Part shown: positions 1 through 8,675 of the stretch, piece by piece
Numbering within the stretch: position 1 is the first letter of the stretch
How the letters are laid out: each line of letters starts with the position of its first letter
Assembly (NCBI RefSeq): GCF_002115745.1
Contig: NZ_JFKB01000007.1
Coordinates: 62,001 to 126,000, forward strand
DNA length: 64,000 bases
Direction of reading: 5' to 3'
Origin: Thalassospira alkalitolerans
Lineage (GTDB): Bacteria; Pseudomonadota; Alphaproteobacteria; Rhodospirillales; Thalassospiraceae
Notes under the pieces: generated by a model
The model's database searches: none
Told to the model about the DNA's origin: nothing
Seen by the model: only the letters and a program-made list of their open reading frames with translations
Made by a program: the position numbers and the translations under genes

Positions 1-1387
1 TTTTCAGGCGCAGTGTGATGGCCTGTTTGACGGCGATCAGATTGGCGGCCGCGACCTGTTCGGTCAGTTGCAGGATGCGCAGGCAATCACGTGCGGCAAT
101 CGTCCCCATACTAACCTTGTCCTGATTATGACATTCGGTCGAGCGCGAGAAAACGCTGGCAGGCATGGTGTTTTTAAGTGCCTCGGCCGTCCAGGCTGAT
201 ACACCGATTTGCACCGCTTTAAGCCCGTGATTGATTGATGCCCGATCCGCATCCGACCCTGACAGGTTTGATGGCAAGCCATGATTGAATTTGGTATCGA
301 CCAAAAGCGCCATTTGCCGATCCATCAAATCGGCCAGATTGGCAATCAGGGTTTTCATCCCGTCGGCAACAAAGGCAACATGCCCACCATAGAAATGCCC
401 GCCATGCAGGATGGTTTCGCCTTCGATGTCGATCAGGGGATTGTCATTTGCGCTGTTAAGTTCGGTTTCAAGTGTGGTTCGGAATGTCGGCATCATGTCG
501 GCCAGAACACCGATGACATGTGGCGCACAGCGTAGCGAATATCGATCCTGCAATCGGGCGGGGGTGTAATTTGCGCCAAGATCGGCAAGGTCGCCTTCGA
601 TAAAGGCGGCGATGCGGGCCTGGCCCGGATGGGGTTTGGCGGCAAACAGGCGTTTGTCAAAATGCGCGGGATTGCCCAGCAATCCGATGGATGCCAGTGA
701 TGTGATGCGCGCGGTCAGACGGCACAGGTAATCGGCTCGCACGAATGCCTGACACATCATGGCGGTCATTACGGATGTACCATTCATGATTGCAAGGGCT
801 TCTTTGGGGCGCAAGGTTAACGGCGTTAACCCGGCTTTTGACAGGGCGTCTTCGGCGGTGGTTTTTTCACCGCGATACAAGACATCGCGTTCCCCGATCA
901 AGGCGGCGGCAACATAGGAAAGCGGGGTCAGATCACCACTGGCGCCAACCGATCCTTCTTCGGGGATCAAAGGCGTGATGTTATGTTCAAGAAGGCCTGA
1001 TAACTGGCGCAAAAGGTTAAGACTGACGCCGGAATATCCAGTGCAAAGCGATGCCAGCCGCACGGCCAGAACCGCACGTGCCTGATTGGCGCTTAGTAAA
1101 TTGCCAAGGCCGCAACCGTGAAACCGGCTGAGATGCAGGGGCAGTTCGGCCACCAGTTCCGGCGGGACGCGGCGCGAAACAGAATCACCATAGCCCGTAG
1201 TCACCCCGTAAATATGGCCGTGATCGCGCAACTCGCGGTCAAGGAAATCAGCACCGGCCTGAATGCGGGTGGTGAATTCCGGGGCAGATGACAGGACGGG
1301 CATAGCGCGCTGTTCGGCCAGTGCAACGATATCTTCGATGCGCAGGTTTTCTTCGCCAAACAGAACATTGGTGCAACTGTTATTCAT
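1..1387 (-). CDS. HAL/PAL/TAL-family aromatic amino acid ammonia lyase (3' end outside window)
   Basis: The gene encodes a MIO-type ammonia lyase, which removes ammonia from an aromatic amino acid to give an aryl acrylate such as coumarate. About 462 residues are visible and the C-terminus runs off the left edge; the family is usually about 500-520 long. I read the MIO triad in GSVGASGDLTPLS (Ala149-Ser150-Gly151), the catalytic Tyr60 in YGVTTGYGD, and Phe89-His90 in RFHGCGLG. The His at this selectivity position is known from tyrosine ammonia lyases, so tyrosine is the inferred substrate; histidine or phenylalanine is not excluded. The ATG at 1385-1387 overlaps the end of the glycosyltransferase gene by 8 bases, so the two are translationally coupled. 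Its place after an apeJ-like gene says it supplies the aryl starter of a polyene rather than degrading histidine. Confidence 0.88.
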   Translation of the reverse strand, partial: MNNSCTNVLFGEENLRIEDIVALAEQRAMPVLSSAPEFTTRIQAGADFLDRELRDHGHIYGVTTGYGDSVSRRVPPELVAELPLHLSRFHGCGLGNLLSANQARAVLAVRLASLCTGYSGVSLNLLRQLSGLLEHNITPLIPEEGSVGASGDLTPLSYVAAALIGERDVLYRGEKTTAEDALSKAGLTPLTLRPKEALAIMNGTSVMTAMMCQAFVRADYLCRLTARITSLASIGLLGNPAHFDKRLFAAKPHPGQARIAAFIEGDLADLGANYTPARLQDRYSLRCAPHVIGVLADMMPTFRTTLETELNSANDNPLIDIEGETILHGGHFYGGHVAFVADGMKTLIANLADLMDRQMALLVDTKFNHGLPSNLSGSDADRASINHGLKAVQIGVSAWTAEALKNTMPASVFSRSTECHNQDKVSMGTIAARDCLRILQLTEQVAAANLIAVKQAITLRLK

Positions 1388-3116
1388 TGTCGTCCTTTTT
1401 CGTCGCCCAGAAGTCATAGAAATTGAACCATTGCAGCGGTTTTGTCACAACAAGCTTTTCCAGCCAACTTGCATACTGACCGGCATATTCGGTGATTTTC
1501 CCAACCCGGTCCTTGCGTGGCAGAATGATTTGATCTGCCAGTTTGTTCCAGACGATTTCAAACCGTTTGCCTGTACGCCATGCCGCGACCATGTAAACCG
1601 GGCATTGCAGAAGATAGGCCAGAATAAAGGGTCCTTGCGGGAATGGGGCCGGTTCCCCCAAAAATGGGGCCAGTACCGATTTGTCGCGTGCGCCAATGGC
1701 AACACGGTCGGCTGCGATCACGATCCATTCGCCGCGTTCTACCTTTTCTCGCAGCAATATGGCGGTGTCCGGGCCGATATCGGTGACTTCGATCAGGTCG
1801 ACCTGACTTTCGGGCGCTAGTTTTTGCAAAACCCGGCCAAACCGGGCGGCATTTTTCTGATGCAAAAGCACATTGATGCGGAAATTGCGATCCCGGCTGG
1901 CAATGGCCCGGACCAGTTCGACATTGCCGAAATGCGATACGAACAAAACAGCCGCCTTATCGCGCGGGATATAGGAAAACAGGCTGTCGGCGCGATCAGG
2001 AAGATCAAGATCGTCGATCTTCATTTCCCCGCACCATGCAGCGATTTTATCCAATGCGCTTTCGCCGAAATTCATGAAATGACGGAAACTGTCGCGCCAT
2101 GTCGGTTTCGGGCTATTGTTGATTTTGGCAATTCGGGTCAGGAAATCCTGCGATGCGTCGCGTGCGGAACGCCCTGTTATGAAGAAATAGGTGATTATCG
2201 GAAACATGAAAATCATACACAACCTGCGCCCGCCAAGACGATAGACCATGCCAAGAAACCGCATGCCCCAATAGATCCCGCGTTCATCGATTTCGGCCCA
2301 GTGGCGCGCATTCGGATTGGCATCACGGGCGAAGGATAAGGGCGATGGGGATGAAGAAGATGGCTTTGCGCCAAACCGCCCGCCACGCAGGGCAAAGCCC
2401 GGCAATCGGGCCAACATGCCAAAAAACAGGCGTGTATGCATCCAACTGATCAGGACATTGTCATTCCACAGGCGGAAGTTGGAAATATTGCCGTCGGGAT
2501 AGGTGACCTTGGTTGGAATATGAATGATTGGCACCCCGCGCCAGTAAAGCCGCACCATCAGTTCGGTATCGAAATCCATTTTGTGCCCGGCACCTTCATC
2601 GCGCCAGACGCCAAGGCTTTGAGTGATTGGATAAACGCGAAAGCCACACATGCTGTCGCGGATATGAAGTGATAATGTTTCGATCCAGACCCATACATGG
2701 GTGACCCAGCGGCCAATCTTGCGCCCGGTCGGGATGCTGTCGTCATAGATCGGCAGTCCGGTAACAAGGGCATCGGGATTTTGATGTGCGGCATCAATCA
2801 TGTCATTGAGCCGGTCAAGGTCATGTTGACCATCGGCATCAATCTGGATTGCGTGGGTAAAACCGGCGCGGTTTGCCATTGTCATGCCGATCATGACGGC
2901 AATACCCTTGCCACCATTTTCATCAAGCCGCCAACAGGTGACGCCGTTTTCGGGATCATGCAGGGCGGCCACAACGTCGCGTGTTTCCCCGTCTGAACCG
3001 TCATCGATGATAAAGATCGGCAGGTCATGTTCGCGAAGGTGTTTTACCACGTCGGCAAGGACGCGGTGATGATTATGGGTCGGAACGACAGCACAGATTT
3101 TCATGGCATTATTCAT
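1380..3116 (-). CDS. apeJ: Glycosyltransferase family 2 fused to LpxL-type acyltransferase (ApeJ-like)
   Basis: A 578-residue two-domain protein. Residues about 6-230 are a GT-A family 2 glycosyltransferase: it begins with AVVPTHNHHRV, has IIDDGSDGET, and carries the metal-binding DADGQH. Residues about 290-560 are a lipid A lauroyl/myristoyl-type acyltransferase with the HX4E motif in VSHFGNVELV, preceded by a hydrophobic membrane segment (MIFMFPIITYFFI). This fusion is typical of aryl polyene clusters, where it is thought to glycosylate and acylate the pigment for anchoring in the outer membrane. The start overlaps the stop of the upstream ligase gene by an ATGA, showing operon coupling. 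An alternative ATG lies four codons downstream. The pathway role is inferred from synteny. Confidence 0.9.
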   Translation of the reverse strand: MNNAMKICAVVPTHNHHRVLADVVKHLREHDLPIFIIDDGSDGETRDVVAALHDPENGVTCWRLDENGGKGIAVMIGMTMANRAGFTHAIQIDADGQHDLDRLNDMIDAAHQNPDALVTGLPIYDDSIPTGRKIGRWVTHVWVWIETLSLHIRDSMCGFRVYPITQSLGVWRDEGAGHKMDFDTELMVRLYWRGVPIIHIPTKVTYPDGNISNFRLWNDNVLISWMHTRLFFGMLARLPGFALRGGRFGAKPSSSSPSPLSFARDANPNARHWAEIDERGIYWGMRFLGMVYRLGGRRLCMIFMFPIITYFFITGRSARDASQDFLTRIAKINNSPKPTWRDSFRHFMNFGESALDKIAAWCGEMKIDDLDLPDRADSLFSYIPRDKAAVLFVSHFGNVELVRAIASRDRNFRINVLLHQKNAARFGRVLQKLAPESQVDLIEVTDIGPDTAILLREKVERGEWIVIAADRVAIGARDKSVLAPFLGEPAPFPQGPFILAYLLQCPVYMVAAWRTGKRFEIVWNKLADQIILPRKDRVGKITEYAGQYASWLEKLVVTKPLQWFNFYDFWATKKDDNE

Positions 3117-4804
3117 GCGGTTTCACCGCGCCATTTCAGAATGCCCGAACTGTGATCGCCCTCAGAACTTGAATGATATCGGAATCGTACCTTTGCCCCG
3201 GCCCGGTCACAGGTAAGCTCCAGCGTTACATTTGTTCCGGGTGTAATCGGTTTGCGATATTTAAGTTGTGTGACTTCACCAAGTGTTACCGGGACTTTGA
3301 AAATCATCGCCGCCTGTGTGACCGCCCAATGCAATTGCACAACGCCGGGCAGGATCGGCATATCGGGGAAATGTCCGCGGAAATAAATCAGGTCGCCCGG
3401 CAGGTGAAGTGTCAGGCTGGCAGTATCTCCATCATGCGTATTGGCGATGATTTCCGGATTTTCTGGTGCGGGATCAGCGAATAGAGCGCGCAACAGGTGC
3501 AGCGGACGTTTGCCCTGAGTGTCAGAAGGCAGTTGATCGACAAAGCGCCAACGTTGCGGCAGGGCGGCGTCATCTTCGTACTGTGCGATTTCGCGGCGCA
3601 ACTGACGCCCCATGCGGAACTTGCCAACATTGGCCAGCATATCTTTGCCGGTTTTGCTTAGAACCGCAATTACGCCAAGGCGCCGATCATGATCGTCCGG
3701 GATCAGGGCGATGGCATCCTCGACCAGATCACAATTGCGCAGATGGCCTTCGACAGCGCCAAGCGAGATACGCTTGCCTTCGATTTTGACCACCCGATCG
3801 GCCCGTCCGCGAAGTGTGAAACCGCCGGTATCCTTGTTGATTTCGGCGAAATCTTCGGTTTGATACCAGTCATCCCCGGCGATATGTTCGGCGCGGACAC
3901 GAAGACATCCGGCATCGTTTTTGCTGGTCTCAACACCGGGTAGGGGGTGCCAGATGCTGTCGGCATCTATCTGTTGTCGATAGGCAATGCCGCCGGTTTC
4001 CGTGCTGCCATAAATCTCGGTCGGGCAGGTGCCTAGCATTGTGGTGGTTTCGTGCGCAGCCGCCGGATCAAGCGGCCCTCCGGATGAAAAAATGATCGAC
4101 GGACGCGCGACATCTGCAAGGTCAGGATGCAGGTTTTTAAGGTGTGCCGGGCTGGCGATCAAAACATCACCAGTGCGAAGATCACCTTGCATCATTTCCC
4201 AATAGGGGGCCGGATCGGCGGTGAAAATACGGTGGCTGATCACAGGCCAGATAATGCGAAATATCAGGCCATAGATATGCTGATGCGATACCAGTCCGAC
4301 GATGCGTGCACCTGCCGGAATGTGGTTTTGCCACAGGGGTTCTTGAACCCGTATTTCGGCCTCTATCTGGGTCAGCGTTTTATGAACCGGTTTGGGTGTT
4401 CCGGTCGACCCTGATGTAAAGAAGACGGCCTTGCAGTTGACCGGATTTGGCAATATGTCGGTCGGACTTGGCTTGATTGCCGGGGGCGGGGTGTTCAGTC
4501 TTGCAAGGATCGCGGCGTCATCAAGATACAGGTCAAACTGATCGGCAATACCATCGAGATAGGCCGGGCGATCTGTGGCCGGAAAAATCACAATGGCACC
4601 ACCACGCCATATTGCGGTGATGGCAATCAGAAACAGGCGTGCTGATTGGCAATGGATAGCGATCCGGCCATTTTGGGGGAGTTGCGGGTATAAGCGATCA
4701 ATATCGGTGCGCAGGTCACCAACGCAATATTCACGCCCGCCTTCGATGCAAAGGGCCGTATTTGCATTTTGGGGGTGATACAGGTTTTCAATAAAACCGG
4801 TCAT
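3113..4804 (-). CDS. Acyl-activating AMP ligase fused to ApeI/FabZ-like hotdog dehydratase
   Basis: A 563-residue fusion. Residues 1 to about 420 form an AMP-binding ligase: the phosphate loop FFTSGSTGTPKPV, the A5-like IYGSTETGG, and the A8-like RGRADRVVKIEGKRIS are all present. The last about 110 residues form a hotdog domain with FRGHFPDMPILPGVV, the FabA/FabZ dehydratase signature, with His478 as the likely catalytic base. In aryl polyene loci these two activities correspond to ApeH (activation and loading of the aryl acid) and ApeI (dehydration during chain extension). Here they are one polypeptide. The gene overlaps both neighbours by ATGA-type junctions (4801-4804 and 3113-3116). The substrate is inferred to be the aryl acrylate made by the ammonia lyase two genes downstream. 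Confidence 0.88.
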   Translation of the reverse strand: MTGFIENLYHPQNANTALCIEGGREYCVGDLRTDIDRLYPQLPQNGRIAIHCQSARLFLIAITAIWRGGAIVIFPATDRPAYLDGIADQFDLYLDDAAILARLNTPPPAIKPSPTDILPNPVNCKAVFFTSGSTGTPKPVHKTLTQIEAEIRVQEPLWQNHIPAGARIVGLVSHQHIYGLIFRIIWPVISHRIFTADPAPYWEMMQGDLRTGDVLIASPAHLKNLHPDLADVARPSIIFSSGGPLDPAAAHETTTMLGTCPTEIYGSTETGGIAYRQQIDADSIWHPLPGVETSKNDAGCLRVRAEHIAGDDWYQTEDFAEINKDTGGFTLRGRADRVVKIEGKRISLGAVEGHLRNCDLVEDAIALIPDDHDRRLGVIAVLSKTGKDMLANVGKFRMGRQLRREIAQYEDDAALPQRWRFVDQLPSDTQGKRPLHLLRALFADPAPENPEIIANTHDGDTASLTLHLPGDLIYFRGHFPDMPILPGVVQLHWAVTQAAMIFKVPVTLGEVTQLKYRKPITPGTNVTLELTCDRAGAKVRFRYHSSSEGDHSSGILKWRGETA

Positions 4805-5391
4805 GTGTTCTCTTTGATATTGCGGTCATGACGCGCACGCAGGATGCGGCGGATTGGCCATTCGCCGACAAACAGGGTGGCGATCAGAAGATAAGAAATC
4901 AGACCATTATAAAGCGTCCATGTTTCGAGGCTGGCATAAAGTGCTGTCCAGCTCGCAATGGCGGCATTGGCAATGAAAAATCCGATCCAGACCTTGGTCA
5001 GGATGCGGGTATAGCCAATTGCATAGTCATCCAGATCGGGTGTTTTCATCCGGGCAAAACGTTCAATCATCGGAGCCTTTGAAAACAGCGTGACGGTAAA
5101 AACAGTCGCCAGTGTCAGGTTGACGATCACCGGGTAAAATTGGATTGCGACCATGTCGCTGGCAATCCCGGCCAGCGCCAGAATAAGCGCAACCAGCAAG
5201 GTCAACCCGGCCGCATCATAACGCCGGACTGCGGCAAACATCGCGGCCCGCAGGATCACTAAAAACAGGGCGATGATCAAAATGACCCGCGGGGAAAAAG
5301 CCGATAGCCCAAAATAGACCAGAACCGGATAGGTCACACCCAGTATGGCAAGCAGAATGGACGTGATTCGCTTAGGAACTGACCAGGACAT
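4801..5391 (-). CDS. apeG: COG4648-type multi-pass membrane protein (ApeG-like)
   Basis: A hydrophobic protein of about 196 residues with roughly six predicted membrane segments, for example ITSILLAILGVTYPVLVYFG and LTLLVALILALAGIASDMVA. It belongs by context and composition to the COG4648 inner-membrane proteins found in aryl polyene and xanthomonadin clusters between the carrier proteins and the ligase. Its biochemical role is not known. I chose the ATG at 5389-5391 because GAGAAG sits six bases upstream. A start six codons earlier (5409) has no ribosome-binding site. With this start the gene overlaps the carrier protein gene upstream by 20 bases. Confidence 0.72.
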   Translation of the reverse strand: MSWSVPKRITSILLAILGVTYPVLVYFGLSAFSPRVILIIALFLVILRAAMFAAVRRYDAAGLTLLVALILALAGIASDMVAIQFYPVIVNLTLATVFTVTLFSKAPMIERFARMKTPDLDDYAIGYTRILTKVWIGFFIANAAIASWTALYASLETWTLYNGLISYLLIATLFVGEWPIRRILRARHDRNIKENT

Positions 5392-5620
5392 GGATCTTCT
5401 CGACGACATCGTCGACAGTGCGGACAGACCGAAATTCCATGGCCGGAATTTTCTTGCCGGTGATTTCCTGGAATTTCACGATCAGATCGACGGCATCAAT
5501 ACTGTCAAGATCAAGGTCTTCGAACAGGCGTGCGTCGGGGGTGATGTTTTCAGCCGGTACTTCGAAAAGTTCGACCAGATAATCGTGAAGCTGCTGATAA
5601 ACGTCTTCGCGGCTGTGCAT
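5372..5620 (-). CDS. apeF: Acyl carrier protein (second of pair, ApeF-like)
   Basis: An 82-residue acidic protein with the helix-2 phosphopantetheine attachment motif in LDLDSIDAVDL; the Ser receives the prosthetic arm. It follows directly after another carrier protein gene with only two bases between them. Aryl polyene systems use a pair of carriers, one for starter and chain and one for extension. Which does which cannot be read from sequence. The divergent phosphopantetheinyl transferase at 7994-8518 is the probable activating enzyme. Confidence 0.9.
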   Translation of the reverse strand: MHSREDVYQQLHDYLVELFEVPAENITPDARLFEDLDLDSIDAVDLIVKFQEITGKKIPAMEFRSVRTVDDVVEKIHVLVSS

Positions 5621-5622
5621 GA

Positions 5623-5886
5623 TTACCCTTCCCTGCCGGATGCGTGAATGAATTTCGCCAGATTGCGAACAGATGCGAAATGGGTTTTCACGTCTTCGTT
5701 CTTGGCATCGATGCGCACGTCGTATTTTTTCTGAAGCGCGACGCCAAGTTCAAGGGCATCAATCGAATCAAGTCCAAGCCCGTCAACAAACAGGGCTTCT
5801 TCGCTGTCGATATCATCGACGTTTACGTCTTCGAGATTAAGCGTCTCGATAATAAATGCTTTAAGTTCTGTTTCCAGCGAAGTCAT
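5623..5886 (-). CDS. apeE: Acyl carrier protein (first of pair, ApeE-like)
   Basis: An 87-residue carrier protein with GLGLDSIDALELGVAL, where the Ser is the phosphopantetheine site. The flanking helices are acidic, as in family members. Its start lies inside the 3' end of the upstream acyltransferase gene (26-base overlap), so it depends on translation of that gene. It and the following carrier differ clearly in sequence, so they are functional partners rather than a recent duplication. Confidence 0.9.
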   Translation of the reverse strand: MTSLETELKAFIIETLNLEDVNVDDIDSEEALFVDGLGLDSIDALELGVALQKKYDVRIDAKNEDVKTHFASVRNLAKFIHASGREG

Positions 5887-6697
5887 ACGTCAGTTTATCC
5901 AGAAAATAGTCTTTGATGATCCGGGTCACGGATCGCGCCAGTTTGGCACGTGTCAGCGTCGGATCAGCAATGTCCCCAAATGATAGCGGTGCATCAACCA
6001 CCAACCGATAACGGATTTTCGACGGCGGAATGCGATACCACGGTACCCCTTTTTTCAAGGTATCGTGATTACAGTGCACAACCACAGGAATCAAGTCGGC
6101 ATGCGTTTCTATCGCGATATTAGCAACGCCGCGTTGCAATTGGCCAAGCTTGCGCCGGCTTGGTGTGCGTGTGCCCTCGGGGAAAATCATGATGCAGGCA
6201 CCTGATCCCAAATGTGCGCTGGCCTGCGAAATCAGGTTTTCCGGATTATCGTCATTGCGGATGAAACCGGCGGCACGCACAACACCGGCCATGAACGGGT
6301 TGCGAAACAGCTCGTGTTTGACCACGCATTGACAGCGGTCCATCTGGGCCAGGATCATGACAACATCAAGCAATGTCGGATGATTGGCAATGATCAGCGC
6401 GCCGCGCGCCGCGCGCAATTGTTCGATGTTTTCCGTTCGGGCCTCGGCAACGCCAGTGACATCAAGCAACCAAACAAAAATGCGAAAGCCGCGGCAAATA
6501 ACAAGTTGGGCGTATTTGCGCCGTTTTTCCCGGTTTTGCAGGATGATCATCATGGCCGGAAAGATCGTGATTGCCATCAGAACACCGCCCAGCCCAAAGC
6601 TGCAAAAGGCAAATCCCGTCGCAAAAAGCCGCCAGTACCAGTTTAACCCCTTGCGTGGGGGCGTTGCTTTTTTTTGATCAATCTGGCGTTTAGTCAT
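5861..6697 (-). CDS. apeD: PlsC-type lysophospholipid acyltransferase (ApeD-like)
   Basis: A 278-residue membrane-anchored acyltransferase. The catalytic HX4D motif is in ANHPTLLDVVM and the substrate-binding FPEGTRTPS motif follows about 70 residues later, the normal spacing for PlsC/AGPAT enzymes. An N-terminal hydrophobic stretch (about residues 22-52) anchors it to the inner membrane. In the aryl polyene pathway this protein is proposed to take part in building the lipid anchor; that role is inferred from position. The start overlaps the upstream ketosynthase-like gene by 8 bases. Confidence 0.88.
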   Translation of the reverse strand: MTKRQIDQKKATPPRKGLNWYWRLFATGFAFCSFGLGGVLMAITIFPAMMIILQNREKRRKYAQLVICRGFRIFVWLLDVTGVAEARTENIEQLRAARGALIIANHPTLLDVVMILAQMDRCQCVVKHELFRNPFMAGVVRAAGFIRNDDNPENLISQASAHLGSGACIMIFPEGTRTPSRRKLGQLQRGVANIAIETHADLIPVVVHCNHDTLKKGVPWYRIPPSKIRYRLVVDAPLSFGDIADPTLTRAKLARSVTRIIKDYFLDKLTYDFAGNRT

Positions 6698-7460
6698 GCT
6701 GGGTCATCAGCCATCCACCTGTTTTACCCGCAAGTTCCACTTCGTACTTTGGTTCCGGTTTTAAATCCGGGGCCATCGCGCCAAGGAAATTGGCAATCTG
6801 GCGGGCCTGCTGATGGGGGGGGGCTTTATCATCGCGTTTTGACATGGCTTTGAAGGCTAATTGGTTTTTTGCGGGTTCATCATCGCCAAGCGGGCAAAAG
6901 CGCATGGCAAGTGCAATTCCGGAAATATCGGCTGGGTCGATATCGGCATAAATTTCAGGAAGTGGCAGATCGACATAACACAGAACCACGGGGCCATTGT
7001 GATCGGCAAGCTGGCATAATGTTTCGGTCAGGCCTGAAATCAGGCTATCGGCACCAGCGGCAATTGCCGTGTGGCTTTGGGTGATTGACCAGTTAATTGA
7101 TGCGATCCCTACCAGTGCATTGTGAACTGACATGCTGAAATTTGCCGGGGACAGAATTTCGTCGGTTGCGACTTGATGCAAAAGTTTCAGGGTTCTGTCG
7201 ATATTGCCATGCCGCGAGGCAAAAACGATATGCGGATTATCATCGGTAACAAGCACCTTGCCGAGTACTTCGGCGGCAGCGCGACCATAAAGATCAAGCC
7301 GCCGCCGCCAGGCAGGTTTCAGGCTGCGCGCCAGATTGGCACTGGTCATGTCGTCAATCGTGTCGGTACGGGCATTGGGCGTTCCGGTTTTCAGGATCGC
7401 GTGATTATCGCGGTCTTCCCAGAATGCCCAATGTGAAATCCGGGCGTGCAGCAGCGTCAT
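6690..7460 (-). CDS. apeC: Ketosynthase-like N-terminal-domain protein (ApeC-like chain-length partner)
   Basis: A 256-residue protein resembling a short beta-ketoacyl synthase N-terminal domain family found next to aryl polyene carrier proteins. It contains HIVFASRHGNIDRTL and SPANFSMSVHNALVG, which align in style with the ketosynthase nucleophile region, but the active-site Cys is absent, so it should not condense by itself. In characterised aryl polyene systems such a protein pairs with a catalytic ketosynthase as a chain-length-like partner; that assignment here is by analogy. The catalytic ketosynthases would lie to the left of this window. Confidence 0.7.
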   Translation of the reverse strand: MTLLHARISHWAFWEDRDNHAILKTGTPNARTDTIDDMTSANLARSLKPAWRRRLDLYGRAAAEVLGKVLVTDDNPHIVFASRHGNIDRTLKLLHQVATDEILSPANFSMSVHNALVGIASINWSITQSHTAIAAGADSLISGLTETLCQLADHNGPVVLCYVDLPLPEIYADIDPADISGIALAMRFCPLGDDEPAKNQLAFKAMSKRDDKAPPHQQARQIANFLGAMAPDLKPEPKYEVELAGKTGGWLMTQHD

Positions 7461-7468
7461 GTAAAACC

Positions 7469-7870
7469 TTAGTTGGCAAGTGTGGCGCGCGCCGACACTT
7501 CACGCAAAATATCCTGTCGCAGGTTGTTGACCCAGCGATTGTAATTATAATGGATCGAAGTGCCATTATAATCCAGGTTGGAGCTGTCAACATAGGCAAT
7601 CGAGAAGGCCGATTGGTCAAAATCGATCTTGACCTTGGCGACATGGGTGCGCGGGGAATAGGTCGCAATCAGTTCGCCATCGGATTTGTGCTGAACGATC
7701 CATTGCCGGTCACCTGCGGCTTTGATGATGCTTTCTTCGATCTGTGCCATGCTGAGTTTCGTAACATCAGCGGGAAAGGGCTGACTGGTGACGTTCTGAA
7801 CCGGGACGGTGCGGCATGCTGCCACGACAAGGGTTAGCAAACCGATGACGGCAAATTTCAAACTGCGCAT
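7469..7870 (-). CDS. apeA: Small lipoprotein, first gene of the aryl polyene operon (ApeA-like)
   Basis: About 133 residues with a lipoprotein signal: MRSLKFAVIGLLTLVVAAC, lipobox VAAC, so lipid attachment at the Cys is likely. The rest is a small soluble domain without a recognised motif. I chose the ATG at 7868-7870 because AAGGTAGG lies at good spacing; a TTG two codons upstream is less likely. The gene heads the minus-strand operon and is divergent from the phosphopantetheinyl transferase gene, with a shared 123-base promoter region between them. The function in polyene placement at the outer membrane is unproven. Confidence 0.68.
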   Translation of the reverse strand: MRSLKFAVIGLLTLVVAACRTVPVQNVTSQPFPADVTKLSMAQIEESIIKAAGDRQWIVQHKSDGELIATYSPRTHVAKVKIDFDQSAFSIAYVDSSNLDYNGTSIHYNYNRWVNNLRQDILREVSARATLAN

Positions 7871-7993
7871 ATCCAACCTACCTTGTGTTGATATTATTCA
7901 TGTGATCGGCAAGGATCATCTTGCTCGAACCGGGTTGATGCCTTTGGTTTAATTAATTCGCCATCACCGACACAACCAAAAATTGCTAGGTTA

Positions 7994-8518
7994 ATGAAAA
8001 ATTCTGCACCTCCTGAAATTCAAACGGCTTATGACGGTACAGTATTTTGGTGCTGGCAACAGGTCACGAATTTACAAGGCGGCCGGGCAGAACGGCGACG
8101 GAAAAGTTCAAAGCAGGGCTGGAAAATGCTGGGCGATCTTGGCCGTCGCATTTGGGTCGGTGTTGACATTGAAACTGTTCGCGAAGCATCAGGGCGCTCT
8201 GTTGTGGTTTGCAACGGTGTGAGGTATTGCGCAAGTATCAGCCACAGTCGTGATCTGGTCGCGGTCGCCATTTCGACCCGCCCCGGGGGAATGATCGGTA
8301 TTGATATCGAATATCGTGATCCAAATCGTGACATCGATGCATTGTCGCGCTGGTTGTTTGATGGCGATGCAAATGGTCGGGATTTTTATCAGGGCTGGTG
8401 TAACTACGAAGCCGCCTTTAAGGCAACCGGCCAAACCGATCCGGTTGCGCAATCACAGGCCGAGGTGATTGCCATTGCCACGATGGATGAATTTTCGGGT
8501 TCACTGGCTCGGATCTAA
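7994..8518 (+). CDS. apeB: 4'-phosphopantetheinyl transferase, short (ApeB-like)
   Basis: A 174-residue protein with the core motifs of Sfp/AcpS-type transferases: CASISHSRDLVAVA, the Mg-binding GIDIEYRDP, and WCNYEAAFKATG as a variant of the W-x-x-K-E-A-x-x-K helix in which Tyr replaces the usual Lys. Shorter than Sfp (about 230), it lacks most of the C-terminal region. It is divergent from the aryl polyene operon and is the natural candidate to activate the two carrier proteins there. A second, longer transferase at 23138-23935 sits beside the NRPS. Confidence 0.8.
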   Translation: MKNSAPPEIQTAYDGTVFWCWQQVTNLQGGRAERRRKSSKQGWKMLGDLGRRIWVGVDIETVREASGRSVVVCNGVRYCASISHSRDLVAVAISTRPGGMIGIDIEYRDPNRDIDALSRWLFDGDANGRDFYQGWCNYEAAFKATGQTDPVAQSQAEVIAIATMDEFSGSLARI

Positions 8519-8606
8519 GGTCAGCGTCGGATGCCATCTGATTGATCGCATCATATGTGCAAGCTAACCTTGCAGGGATTAGAGGACTGATGTTGCACAG
8601 AATTAT

Positions 8607-8629
8607 CCGGGCACGTAATCTGTGCCCGG
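8607..8629. promoter_or_regulatory. Perfect 8-bp inverted repeat upstream of the thioesterase gene
   Basis: CCGGGCAC (8607-8614) and GTGCCCGG (8622-8629) form a perfect hairpin with a 7-base loop. It lies in the 157-base gap between the phosphopantetheinyl transferase and the thioesterase. There is no T-run after it, so it is more likely an operator or an mRNA structure than a simple terminator. The upstream GTG that could extend the thioesterase lies inside the right arm. Confidence 0.4.
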
Positions 8630-8675
8630 TAATGATTGTCAGGCCATCCTTTTGACCCCAAGCACATCGGATATC

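Noticed and set aside
1263-1820. Plus-strand 185-codon frame across the lyase/glycosyltransferase junction
   Set aside because: Both genes on the minus strand are motif-complete here; the plus-strand translation has no family features.
8622-8675. Extended GTG start for the type II thioesterase
   Set aside because: The GTG lies in the arm of a perfect hairpin, and the family's conserved start begins about 15 residues after the ATG at 8676.
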